This document shows, piece by piece, positions 1-8,722 of a stretch of DNA of 17,547 nucleotides (its first letter is position 1; every line of letters starts with the position of its first letter). The position numbers were made by a program, and so were the translations under genes. The DNA is from JAUSIF01 sp036556265 (GTDB lineage Bacteria; Pseudomonadota; Alphaproteobacteria; Rhizobiales; Xanthobacteraceae). The stretch is taken from contig DATBJU010000015.1 of assembly GCA_036556265.1 (NCBI GenBank), forward strand, positions 1 through 17,547, written 5' to 3'. The notes beneath the pieces are model-generated. The model ran no database searches and was not told the origin of the DNA. It saw nothing but the letters and a program-made list of their open reading frames with translations.

Positions 1-39
1 CCCCCCCCCGCCCGGCTTCCCGCAGTAAAGGAGCGTACG

Positions 40-678
40 ATGGTATCGAAACGGCGCAGGCAGTGGCCCGCCGGGTTTGTCGCGGTCGCAATGATGGCGT
101 GTGCGGTACCCGCGAGCCCATCTTCCGCGCAGACGATCATCGAGGAGTGGGGAAGCGTGAAGGCGCCGCCGCCGCCGGAACTGAAGCCGGTTAGCGCCGA
201 GGTGAAGACCACTGCGTTGTTGCTGCTCGACTTCGGCAAGCAGAATTGCGGCCAACGGCCGCGCTGCGTTGCGAGCGTGCCAAGGGTGCAGAAATTCGCC
301 GACGAGGCTCGCGCGAAGGGCATGGCTGTCATGCACAGTCTGTTCGGACAGGCGACCGAGGCGGATCTTCTCATTGCGCCGAAGGCCGGCGAGTCCACTG
401 TCCGGTCGAGCGTGAACAAGTTCTATCGGACGGACCTGGAAAAGCTGCTCAAGGACAAGGGTATTCAGACCGTCATCGTAACGGGGACCGCGGCGCACGG
501 CGCGGTTCTGAATACGGCAGCCATGGCGGCGATCATGGGCTTCAAGGTTGTTGTGCCGGTGGATGGAATGTCATCCGATCCGTTCTCGGAGATGTACACG
601 GCCTGGCATCTCGCCAACGGGCCCGGTGCCGTTGGTCCCAATACGACGCTTACTCGCATCAATATGATCAAGTTCTGA
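40..678 (+). CDS. Secreted isochorismatase-fold (cysteine hydrolase superfamily) protein lacking the catalytic Cys
   Basis: A 212-residue protein. The start is supported by AAAGGAG 8-9 bases upstream. The N-terminus has a basic stretch (KRRR), a hydrophobic core and SSA|QT near residue 30, so export to the periplasm is likely. Residues about 56-210 match the isochorismatase fold: D64 in LLLLDF, K127 in SSVNKFYR, and the loop GTAAHGAVLNTA (149-160), where the nucleophilic Cys of amidase-type members would sit. Here that position is A155. Family knowledge: true isochorismatases of the PhzD/EntB type also lack this Cys, while nicotinamidase-like amidases need it, so amidase activity is unlikely. 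C70 and C76 could form a disulfide. The next gene starts 25 bp downstream, suggesting an operon. The fold is confident; the substrate is unknown. Confidence 0.85.
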   Translation: MVSKRRRQWPAGFVAVAMMACAVPASPSSAQTIIEEWGSVKAPPPPELKPVSAEVKTTALLLLDFGKQNCGQRPRCVASVPRVQKFADEARAKGMAVMHSLFGQATEADLLIAPKAGESTVRSSVNKFYRTDLEKLLKDKGIQTVIVTGTAAHGAVLNTAAMAAIMGFKVVVPVDGMSSDPFSEMYTAWHLANGPGAVGPNTTLTRINMIKF

Positions 679-703
679 CTTTCGTTCGACTTCGGGAGGC
701 CTC

Positions 704-1627
704 ATGGGTCGCAAGCTTTTTCTCACGGCCGCAGACGGCCATCGGCTCGGCGCCTATCGCGCCGATCCGATCGGCACGCCACGCGGCCGCGTCGTCGTCA
801 TCCAGGAAATTTTCGGCGTGAACCGGCACATCCGCTCGGTGTGCGACCGGCTCGCCGAGGCGGGTTACGTAGCGCTTGCGCCGCAGATCTTCGATCGCAT
901 CACGCCGAATTTCGAGACCGGTTATTCGGAAATGGAAGTCGCCAAGGCGCGCGAGTTCATCGCCAAGGTCGACTGGGCGAAGATGATGGAGGACGTGCGC
1001 GCAGCCTACAACGCGCTGAAGCGCGAGGGGCCGGTGGCAATCCTCGGCTTCTGCATGGGCGGCAGCGTCGCCTACCTCGGGGCTGCCAGGATCGATGGGC
1101 TCGTTGCAGCCGTCTGCTACTACGGCGGGCAGATCATCCGGTACATCGACGAGAAGCCGCGTTGCCCGGTGCAAATGCATTTCGGTGAGCTCGACACGCA
1201 TATTCCGGCGAGCGACGTCGAGACGATGCGGAGGAAGCGGCCGGAGGCGGAGATCCACGTATACTCCGGCGCGGGTCACGGCTTTCATTGCGACGAGCGC
1301 GGAAGCTACGAGCCGAAGAGCGCGAAGCAGGCTTGGGACCGCTCGCTCGCATTTCTTTCGCGGTCGTTCGCGGCGGCGGGGCCGATTGGTGCTCTGCTCG
1401 CGGGCGGCGGGCCGAGGCCGGCGCCTGAGCCCTTGCCCGCGCAGAGCCCGATCGCGAAACAGTCCGGTGCGCCGGCACCTAGCGCGCGGGGCGCAAAGAA
1501 ATCCAAGGCAAAAGCCAAGAAGCGCGCAACGCCCAGGAAGAAGGCCAAGGCAAAGAAGAAGAGCGCCAAGAAGAAGAGCGTGAAGAGGTCGAAGAGGAAG
1601 GCGAAGAAGAAATCGAGGCGGCGGTAG
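704..1627 (+). CDS. Dienelactone hydrolase family protein with a Lys/Arg-rich C-terminal tail
   Basis: A 307-residue alpha/beta hydrolase of the dienelactone hydrolase family; the ATG follows GGGAGG by 6 bases. Residues 1-225 carry the family pattern: E35 in QEIFGVN, nucleophile C117 in GFCMGG, D164 in FGELDTHIP and H192 in GAGHGFH, which is the Cys-Asp-His set of carboxymethylenebutenolidase. These enzymes open lactone rings, classically in chloroaromatic breakdown, but many homologues have unassigned substrates. No aromatic-degradation genes are visible nearby, so the substrate is open. From about residue 235 a Pro/Ala linker leads into a tail (about 264-307) made almost entirely of Lys, Arg, Ala and Ser, absent from the classical enzyme of about 236 residues. 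No signal peptide is seen, so it is probably cytoplasmic. Confidence 0.88.
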   Translation: MGRKLFLTAADGHRLGAYRADPIGTPRGRVVVIQEIFGVNRHIRSVCDRLAEAGYVALAPQIFDRITPNFETGYSEMEVAKAREFIAKVDWAKMMEDVRAAYNALKREGPVAILGFCMGGSVAYLGAARIDGLVAAVCYYGGQIIRYIDEKPRCPVQMHFGELDTHIPASDVETMRRKRPEAEIHVYSGAGHGFHCDERGSYEPKSAKQAWDRSLAFLSRSFAAAGPIGALLAGGGPRPAPEPLPAQSPIAKQSGAPAPSARGAKKSKAKAKKRATPRKKAKAKKKSAKKKSVKRSKRKAKKKSRRR

Positions 1628-1650
1628 CCGGAACTGGTCGAATCTCCGTG

Positions 1651-2790
1651 TTACCGCGGCACGCGCACGGGAGCGGCGGCCTTCAAGCTCGCGATATCCG
1701 TGTAACCGATCTGACCCAGGGTCTGCAGCATCTCGGCCCTGAGCAGGTTGATCGCCGTTTTCGGTCCGGTACTGCCGAGCCCGGCAACCGCGTAGATCAT
1801 CGCGCGGCCGATCAATACGAAGTCGGCGCCGGATGCGAGCGCCTTGACGATGTGCTCGCCGGAGCGGATGCCGCTGTCGAGCAGAAGCGGGTATTTCGGT
1901 CCGACCGCTTTGCGGATCTCGGGCAGCATTTCGATCGAGGTGGGAAGCGAAGTGAGCTGACGGCCTCCATGGTTCGAGACCACGACGGCATCGCAACCAA
2001 TCTCCTTTGCCTTCACAGCATCCTCGGGAGTGAGCAAGCCCTTGGGCACGAGCTTCCGCTTCCAGCGGTCCCGCAATTTCTTCAACTCGTCCCAGTCGAA
2101 GCGTCCTGTGGTATTTGACGACATGTAACGCGCTAGCGGCTGCACGCCCTGGATCGGCGCATAGCGTTCCATGTTGGCGAAGCGGGGACGGCCGGCGATC
2201 GCGGTGCGGATGGACCATTCCGGGTGGATGAGCAGTTGCCAGATCACCCACGGCGACCAGGCGAACGGCATCGTGAATTTGTTGCGGATGTCGCGCAGCC
2301 GCCGTGGCGGCACCGGTACGTCGACGGTGACCAGCATCACGTCGTAGCCGGCCTCTTCGGCGCGCGAGACAAGTCCCGTCACCATCGCTTCGGCGCGGCC
2401 GACGTAGAGCTGGAACCAGGCGTTTTCGCCGGCGATGGCGCGGATGTCCTCGAGCGAGGTGCAAGCCGGCGTCGAGATCGAATACGGAATGTTCGCGCCG
2501 AGCGCCGCGCGGGCGATCATCTGTTCTGCGCGCGGCCACATGAGATTGCCGACGCCGATCGGTGCCGTGCCGAAAGGCGCGTCCCACTTGCGGCCGAAGA
2601 AGATGGTCGAAAGGTCGATCTGCTCGGTGTTCACGAGCATGCGCGGCAACAGCCGGATTTCGTCGAACGCCTCGATATTGCGGGCGATGCCTTTCTCGTC
2701 ACCGGCCCCGCCGTCGAGATAATCGAAGGCGAATTTCGGGATACGGCGCCGCGCGCGAGTGCGGAAGTCCGAGACGGACGCGATGACCAT
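1651..2790 (-). CDS. FMN-dependent alpha-hydroxy-acid oxidase/dehydrogenase (LldD/glycolate oxidase family)
   Basis: A 379-residue single-domain TIM-barrel flavoprotein of normal family length. Visible signatures are FDYLDGGA (22-29), the phosphate/FMN-side QLYV (127-130), VTVDVPVPPRRLRDIRN (154-170), K250, and the active-site motif SNHGGRQL (272-279) with catalytic H274 and substrate-binding R277. LDSGIRSGEHIVKALASGAD (304-323) and IGRA form the FMN phosphate site. The family oxidises L-2-hydroxy acids (lactate, glycolate, mandelate) to 2-keto acids. The residue after the active-site motif is Thr rather than the usual Asp of LldD, so I do not assign lactate specifically. The ribosome binding site is weak. 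The gene lies 29 bp downstream of the SRPBCC gene on the same strand and converges on the hydrolase ending at 1627, with a 23 bp gap in which I see no terminator. Confidence 0.9.
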   Translation of the reverse strand: MVIASVSDFRTRARRRIPKFAFDYLDGGAGDEKGIARNIEAFDEIRLLPRMLVNTEQIDLSTIFFGRKWDAPFGTAPIGVGNLMWPRAEQMIARAALGANIPYSISTPACTSLEDIRAIAGENAWFQLYVGRAEAMVTGLVSRAEEAGYDVMLVTVDVPVPPRRLRDIRNKFTMPFAWSPWVIWQLLIHPEWSIRTAIAGRPRFANMERYAPIQGVQPLARYMSSNTTGRFDWDELKKLRDRWKRKLVPKGLLTPEDAVKAKEIGCDAVVVSNHGGRQLTSLPTSIEMLPEIRKAVGPKYPLLLDSGIRSGEHIVKALASGADFVLIGRAMIYAVAGLGSTGPKTAINLLRAEMLQTLGQIGYTDIASLKAAAPVRVPR

Positions 2791-2819
2791 TCGGGAAAGG
2801 CCTTGGCTGGAATTGCAGA

Positions 2820-3314
2820 TCAGCGGCGGCGCTGGTGCCGCCTGGTGATTTTATTTTTCGCGGCGCTCCTCTTGGCGGGCTTCCTTCGCGGTGCTTTCTT
2901 TGGCGTCTTCTTACTCGATTTTCTCGCGGCGAAATACCGTTTCATCGGCTCGAAATAGTATTCGACCCAGCCGCTGCGGTAGCCGGCGACCTGATCGGGC
3001 GGAATCTCGGTGTGGATGAGCAGGAGTTCGCAGCCATCGCCCTTTGCGTGAATGCAAAGTTCGAGGCGCGAGTCGGGATCGCTCTCGGCGAACTTCGTAG
3101 TACGCCAGGACTGGACGATGCACCAATGGGGTTTCAGCTCGAGGTTCTTGCCCTCGATGTAGCCGTCCCATGCCGTGAACCGGCCGCCGACCTTGGCGCT
3201 CGCGGTTGCCGCGGCCCCGGTCATGGCGGCGTGCTCGCGGCCGGAGAGCCAAGCCTCGTAGACGGCCTTCGGTTCGGAGGGGAGCGTGGTCTTGATGCGG
3301 AATCCGTTTGTCAT
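2820..3314 (-). CDS. SRPBCC (AHSA1/START-like) protein with a basic C-terminal tail
   Basis: A 164-residue protein from the ATG at 3312-3314, which is preceded by a G-rich stretch (GGGGGG, spacing 3). A longer frame reaching 3383 exists, but its extra N-terminal residues do not look like the family. Residues 1-133 fit the AHSA1-type SRPBCC fold: an opening strand RIKTTLPSEPKAVYEAWLSG, the turn GGRFTAWDGYIEG, and a closing helix WVEYYFEPMKRYF. These folds bind hydrophobic ligands; the ligand is unknown. From about residue 134 the chain becomes a tail of Lys, Arg, Ala and Pro of about 30 residues, similar in kind to the tail on the hydrolase ending at 1627. It is upstream of, and probably cotranscribed with, the hydroxy-acid oxidase. 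Confidence 0.8.
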   Translation of the reverse strand: MTNGFRIKTTLPSEPKAVYEAWLSGREHAAMTGAAATASAKVGGRFTAWDGYIEGKNLELKPHWCIVQSWRTTKFAESDPDSRLELCIHAKGDGCELLLIHTEIPPDQVAGYRSGWVEYYFEPMKRYFAARKSSKKTPKKAPRRKPAKRSAAKNKITRRHQRRR

Positions 3315-3416
3315 GGGCCCCCCATTCGACCATCGAAGTAACGCGGCTGTACGCCGCGCCGAACAAGGATACAGGACGGGCATGATCCGTCACCGTCTTT
3401 CCACCGCAGGTGCCGC

Positions 3417-4439
3417 ATGATCCGGATGCAGGCAAAGGTGATGGTTGCGATCGTCGCCATGGGTCTGGCGACACACGCCGCCGCCGCGGATCCGGCGCGG
3501 TGGCGTGCGGAATGGTCGAAGACGGATTTTTCCAAAGCAGCCGTTGATCTTGCATCAATCCGCTCAGGCGGCCCACCGAAGGACGGCATCCCCTCCATCG
3601 ACAATCCCAAATTCGAGGCACTCGTGAGCGGCGCGGCGCGCGGATGGGCGAAGGACATCAGCGAAACCGAGGCTGTCATTTCCGTGAGCATTGAGGGCGA
3701 CGCGCGCGCCTATCCGCTCCGCATTCTAATGTGGCACGAGATCGCCAACGATACAGTCGGCGGCAAGCCGGTCGCGGTCACCTATTGCCCGCTCTGCAAT
3801 GCGGCGCTGGTCTTCGAGCGGGTGCTTGACGGTCGCATGCTGGACTTCGGAACGACCGGGAAACTGCGGCATTCCGATCTTGTGATGTACGACCGCCAGA
3901 CGGAAAGCTGGTGGCAGCAGTTCACCGGGGAGGCAATCGTCGGCGAGATGACGGGCAAGGCGCTGAAACTCGTTCCGTCGCGGCTCGAGTCGTTCGAACG
4001 CTTCCGCAAGCGCCATCCGGACGGTCGAGTACTCGTGCCGAACAATCCGGGTCTGCGTCGCTACGGTGCAAATCCCTATGTTCGATACGACGAGATCGGC
4101 AAGCTGCCCTTCCTTTATCAAGGGGATCTGCCCGACGGCATCCATGCCATGGAGCGTGTGGTCGCGGTCGAAGTGACGCCCGGGAAGCACGAGGCTTGGG
4201 CGCTCTCGCTCGTGCGCGAGCGCGGCGAAGTGTCGGCCGGCAACATCGTGGTCCGTTGGGAGGCGGGGCAGGCTTCCGCGCTCGATGCGGCGACGGTCGG
4301 GGGCGGACGCGACGTGGGCAATGTCGTGGTCCAGCGCAGGGTGGGCGAGCGGTTCGAAGGCGTTCCTTACGACGTCACGTTCGCGTTCGTGTTCCACGCG
4401 TTTCGACCGAATGGGACACTGCATCGCGGGCGGCTCTGA
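3417..4439 (+). CDS. Secreted DUF3179 domain-containing protein
   Basis: A 340-residue protein with a hydrophobic N-terminus ending in AAAA|DP near residue 24, so probably periplasmic. Matching DUF3179 features are ARAYPLRILMWHEIANDTVG (97-115 region), TYCPLCNAALVF with a CxxC (C124, C127), LDFGTTGKLRHSDLVMYDR (142-160) and TESWWQQFTGEAIVG (162-176). The CxxC and the conserved His/Trp/Asp residues suggest a redox or metal-linked role, but no function is established that I know of. Start choice: ATG 3417 is used, with AGGTG nearby; ATG 3426 would give the same mature protein. The gene is divergent from the SRPBCC gene, with 102 bp between starts, and 83 bp upstream of ettA. Confidence 0.85.
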   Translation: MIRMQAKVMVAIVAMGLATHAAAADPARWRAEWSKTDFSKAAVDLASIRSGGPPKDGIPSIDNPKFEALVSGAARGWAKDISETEAVISVSIEGDARAYPLRILMWHEIANDTVGGKPVAVTYCPLCNAALVFERVLDGRMLDFGTTGKLRHSDLVMYDRQTESWWQQFTGEAIVGEMTGKALKLVPSRLESFERFRKRHPDGRVLVPNNPGLRRYGANPYVRYDEIGKLPFLYQGDLPDGIHAMERVVAVEVTPGKHEAWALSLVRERGEVSAGNIVVRWEAGQASALDAATVGGGRDVGNVVVQRRVGERFEGVPYDVTFAFVFHAFRPNGTLHRGRL

Positions 4440-4522
4440 CCGGCGCGACTTGCGGCGGCCATCGCCCACCGTTACATACGCCCGGCCCATCCCCGTTTTC
4501 GATGTTGGAGCGCGCTGGCGCC

Positions 4523-6178
<1,656 letters not shown>

Positions 6179-6195
6179 GCCGCAAATCCGCCGTC

Positions 6196-6254
6196 ATGCC
6201 CGGCACAAGGGTCCGGCCTTTGGCCGGCCCGAGTGTAGACCTTGTGCCGGGCAT
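6196..6254. repeat. Nested palindromic intergenic repeat (REP-like)
   Basis: Two perfect 15-base arms, ATGCCCGGCACAAGG at 6196-6210 and its reverse complement at 6240-6254, enclose a second perfect hairpin, CCGGCC-TTT-GGCCGG (6213-6227). The element fills most of the 131 bp between ettA and the transglycosylase gene. The motif family (CGTCATGCCCGGC...GCCGGGCATCCA) resembles a dispersed palindrome I recall as abundant in Bradyrhizobium and Rhodopseudomonas genomes. That dispersal cannot be tested from one copy. It may also act as a structured terminator, although no T-run follows. Confidence 0.75.
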
Positions 6255-6309
6255 CCATGTCTTTCAGACTTGAGACGCCGGGCGTGGATGAGGTTGGCGA
6301 AGGAGCGAA

Positions 6310-7551
6310 ATGAATTTTCCAATCACATCGATTCGGTGTCTCCTGGTCGCCGTGGCAGTGGCGACTGCTCCCGGCACGGTCTCAGCCGATCCCGCATTCG
6401 ACAAGTTCGTCCAATCCCTGTGGCCGCAGGCGCAGCAACTCGGCATCTCGCGTACGACGTTCGACACGGCGACGCGCGGGATCGAGCCCGACCTATCGTT
6501 GCCCGATCTCGACATCCCGGGCCGCGTGGAGAAGCCGCCCGTACAGCCGGAATTCGTGCAGACGCCGGCGGAATATGTCTCCGAGAAGGCGATCGCGCGG
6601 TACGCGGAGCAGGGAAGGCCGCTCGCGGCCGAACTCCGTGAGACCTTCGCGCGCATTGAGCGGGAATACGGCGTGCCGGGCAACGTCCTGCTCGCCATTT
6701 GGGCGCGCGAGACCGCCTTCGGCGGCTACAAGCTCCCGCACAACGCCGTCCGCGTGCTTGCGACGCAAGCTTACCTTGGACGACGCAAGGACCGGTTCCG
6801 GAAGGAATTTCTCCAGGCATTGAAAATTCTCGAGGAAGGTCACGTCAAGCTTGCAGATATGAGGAGTTCATGGGCCGGGGCCATGGGCCACATGCAGTTC
6901 CTGCCTTCGGATTTCTTCAAGCACGCGGTGGACTTCGATGGCGACGGCAAGCGCGATGTCTGGAGATCGGTACCCGACGCGCTCGCGTCCGCTGCGAACC
7001 AGTTGGTGGACAAGGGCTGGCAGCGCGGACACCGCTGGGCGCACGAAGTGCGTGTGCCGGCGAACTTCGACTGCACGAAGGCGGAGCCCGGTTTCGTGCT
7101 CACGGTGCGCGAGTGGGTGAGACGCGGATTTGCCCTCACGCATGGCCGCAAATTCTCAGACGCGGATCTCGCCGAGCAGGCGTCGTTGTTGATGCCGGAA
7201 GGGAAGTACGGACCCGCGTTCCTTACGCCGAAAAATTATTTCGTTCTAAAGGACTACAATTTTTCCGATCTCTACGTTTTGTTCGTAGGCCACCTGAGCG
7301 ATCGAATCTCCGGTGCGCGGCCGTTCGAGACACCGTGGAGCAAGGCCGATCAATTGCGCACGGCGCAGGTCGAAGAGATGCAGCGAATTCTCAGCGCAAA
7401 AGGAATCTATACGGACAAGATCGACGGCAAGGCCGGGATGCTCACACGCGCTGCGCTCGGGGAGTATCAAAAGGCAAACGGGCTCAAACTCGATTGCTGG
7501 CCGACGTCCGCCGTGCTCCAGCACATGCGCGGGCGGGCGGCAAAAAAATAA
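6310..7551 (+). CDS. Lytic murein transglycosylase, MltB-like (SLT_2 domain plus peptidoglycan-binding domain)
   Basis: A 413-residue exported protein starting 6 bases after AAGGAGC. The signal peptide spans about residues 1-26 (VSA|DP) and has no lipobox Cys, so it is a soluble periplasmic form rather than a lipoprotein like E. coli MltB. The catalytic domain (about 28-330) has AIWARETAFGGYK with the general acid/base E134, then SSWAGAMGHMQFLPS (187-200) and YDGDGKRD-like VDFDGDGKRDVW (207-218), all typical of the SLT_2 family. Residues about 346-405 (VEEMQRILSAKGIY...IDGKAGMLTRAALGEYQ) form a PG_binding_1 repeat. The enzyme cleaves MurNAc-GlcNAc bonds, leaving 1,6-anhydroMurNAc. It is separated from ettA by the palindromic repeat and probably has its own promoter, which I could not pick out. 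Confidence 0.93.
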   Translation: MNFPITSIRCLLVAVAVATAPGTVSADPAFDKFVQSLWPQAQQLGISRTTFDTATRGIEPDLSLPDLDIPGRVEKPPVQPEFVQTPAEYVSEKAIARYAEQGRPLAAELRETFARIEREYGVPGNVLLAIWARETAFGGYKLPHNAVRVLATQAYLGRRKDRFRKEFLQALKILEEGHVKLADMRSSWAGAMGHMQFLPSDFFKHAVDFDGDGKRDVWRSVPDALASAANQLVDKGWQRGHRWAHEVRVPANFDCTKAEPGFVLTVREWVRRGFALTHGRKFSDADLAEQASLLMPEGKYGPAFLTPKNYFVLKDYNFSDLYVLFVGHLSDRISGARPFETPWSKADQLRTAQVEEMQRILSAKGIYTDKIDGKAGMLTRAALGEYQKANGLKLDCWPTSAVLQHMRGRAAKK

Positions 7552-7561
7552 CAAGAAACAA

Positions 7562-7585
7562 AACGGCCGCCTTCAGGCGGCCGTT
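7562..7585 (-). terminator. Intrinsic terminator for the small secreted-protein gene
   Basis: A perfect 10-bp stem, AACGGCCGCC/GGCGGCCGTT, with a 4-base loop. On the minus strand it is followed by TTGTTTCTTGTTATTTTTTT, a good U-tract, and lies 24 bases after the stop at 7610. On the plus strand no T-run follows, so it should act mainly on minus-strand transcripts. Part of the U-tract is the complement of the last Lys codons and stop of the transglycosylase gene. Confidence 0.85.
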
Positions 7586-7609
7586 GACTGGAGTTTGCTG
7601 CGTTGATTC

Positions 7610-7984
7610 TCAACGGTAGTAATAGTGCACGACCGTGTAGCCTTGCGGCGGACAAGTCCAGCGGGCCTGGCCGTAGGGCCGGCCATATGCATCCACTCGA
7701 TATGCCCAGAAACCGCCCGGGCAGGCGATCGGCGGTGGACCCGCGTAAACCACCTGCCCTTCAGGAAAGCCGTAGTAACCCTCGTAGGGCGCCCAGGCGT
7801 GGTATCTCGGGTCGAGATGCGCGCGGGCGGCCGCGCCGAACAACAATCCGGCGCCGACCACGGCGGCGCCGATGCCGAGCGCGCGGAAGAATTGGCGTTC
7901 GGCACGGCCTTGCGCGTCGGCCGGGCTGGCCGCCGCGGCGATGAAGCACGCGGAGGTCGCAAGGGCGATCAGAGCTTTTCTCAT
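7610..7984 (-). CDS. Small secreted protein of unknown function, Tyr/Pro/Gly-rich
   Basis: A 124-residue protein from the ATG at 7982-7984, which has GGAGGAG five bases upstream; the frame is open a further 11 codons, but that start has no such site. A signal peptide ends near ADA|Q (24). A second hydrophobic stretch at 36-53 (LGIGAAVVGAGLLFGAAA) may be a membrane anchor. The C-terminal half is rich in Tyr, Pro and Gly (HAWAPYEGYYGFPEGQ...VVHYYYR) and holds two cysteines, C88 and C111, that could pair. I recognise this as a type of short exported protein common in rhizobial genomes but know no function for it. It has its own terminator and a plausible promoter, so it is monocistronic. Confidence 0.8.
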   Translation of the reverse strand: MRKALIALATSACFIAAAASPADAQGRAERQFFRALGIGAAVVGAGLLFGAAARAHLDPRYHAWAPYEGYYGFPEGQVVYAGPPPIACPGGFWAYRVDAYGRPYGQARWTCPPQGYTVVHYYYR

Positions 7985-8044
7985 CGTGTCTCCTCCAAGC
8001 GGGTTCGGCTCAGTCACCGAACGCCGGTTAAAAGCAGGACAGGC

Positions 8045-8073
8045 AACCTAGGATCAGTTCCAAGTTGATCCAA
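8045..8073 (-). promoter_or_regulatory. Candidate promoter with a dyad in the spacer, upstream of the small secreted-protein gene
   Basis: On the minus strand, TTGGAT (8068-8073) and TAGGTT (8045-8050) are separated by exactly 17 bases and would start transcription about 55 bases before the ATG at 7984. The perfect dyad GGATCA-N9-TGATCC (8051-8071) covers the spacer and could be an operator. The -10 match is only moderate, and the inference rests on sequence pattern alone. Confidence 0.35.
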
Positions 8074-8161
8074 TACGTCTGCCCATTTTGTCGTAACTTT
8101 GTTGTGTGTACCCGGCCGAGAAGGGCCGGAATCAAGGCATCACCCTGACGAGGAGAATAGC

Positions 8162-8689
8162 TTGCGCGATCCAGCGGAGACAACGGCGCAGAGTCGCACC
8201 CGGACGGTCACGTGGCAGGACCCCATGATCGTGGCCAGCCAGGCGGGGAAAACCAGCGGCCTCGAATTCCTGCAAAAGATCGTCAACGGCGAGCTGCCAC
8301 AACCACCGATCGCAGCGCTCCTCGGGTTCCGGGTGGCGAAGGTGGAGAGGGGTTTCGCGATGTTCGAGTTCGAGCCCGCCGAGTTCCACTACAACCCTAT
8401 CGGCGTCGTGCACGGTGCGATGGCCGGGATGCTGCTCGACTCGACGATGGGATGCAGCGTGCAGACGACGCTTCCTGCCGGGGTTGGATACACGACGCTC
8501 GAGTTCAAGGTGAACATGGTCCGGGCGGTGACGGTGAAGACGGGCCCGATGCGCGCGGAGGGAAGGCTCATCCACGCCGGATCGCGCGTTGCCACGGCGG
8601 AAGGCAAGCTGATCGACGCCGGGGATAAGATCTATGCGCACGCGACGACAACGTGTCTGATTTTCCCGATGTCGGGTGAGCCCACATAG
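8162..8689 (+). CDS. PaaI-family (hotdog-fold) acyl-CoA thioesterase
   Basis: A 175-residue protein from the TTG at 8162, which follows GAGGAG by 6 bases. ATG 8225 is an alternative, but it would remove TVTWQDP (15-21), which I recall as conserved in homologues. The hotdog core (about 45-168) has FHYNPIGVVHGAMAGMLLDS (75-94) and continues through MGCSVQTTLPAGVGYTTLE. N78, H84 and D93 fit the catalytic layout, with the usual HGG reading HGA (84-86). Such proteins hydrolyse acyl- or aryl-CoA thioesters in the cytoplasm; the specific acyl group cannot be read from the sequence. It is divergent from the small secreted protein and convergent with the SRPBCC gene ending at 8723. Confidence 0.85.
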   Translation: MRDPAETTAQSRTRTVTWQDPMIVASQAGKTSGLEFLQKIVNGELPQPPIAALLGFRVAKVERGFAMFEFEPAEFHYNPIGVVHGAMAGMLLDSTMGCSVQTTLPAGVGYTTLEFKVNMVRAVTVKTGPMRAEGRLIHAGSRVATAEGKLIDAGDKIYAHATTTCLIFPMSGEPT

Positions 8690-8692
8690 GTC

Positions 8693-8717
8693 GTAGCCGG
8701 ATGAAGCGAAATCCGGG
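8693..8717. repeat. Short REP-like hairpin in a convergent gap
   Basis: GTAGCCGGATGAAGCGAAATCCGGGG forms CCGGAT (8697-8702) paired with ATCCGG (8711-8716) around an 8-base loop. It occupies most of the 33 bp between two convergent stop codons. It resembles a shortened form of the CGTAGCCCGGATGgAGCGaAGCG...ATCCGGGG dispersed repeat that I recall from many rhizobial genomes. It may serve as a bidirectional transcription stop. Confidence 0.55.
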
Positions 8718-8722
8718 GATCG

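Noticed and set aside
668..2587. A 639-codon open frame on the minus strand spanning the hydrolase and oxidase genes
   Set aside because: Its translation is Arg/His/Ala-rich without family motifs, and it overlaps two genes with intact catalytic motifs. It is a high-GC shadow frame.
3315..3383. An N-terminal extension of the basic-tailed SRPBCC protein
   Set aside because: The added 23 residues do not resemble the fold; translation from the ATG at 3314 begins directly with the first strand.
3911..4522. In-frame upstream extension of EttA by about 200 residues
   Set aside because: It overlaps the DUF3179 gene by over 500 bases and its translation is Arg/Gly-rich. The family length and N-terminus fit the ATG at 4523.
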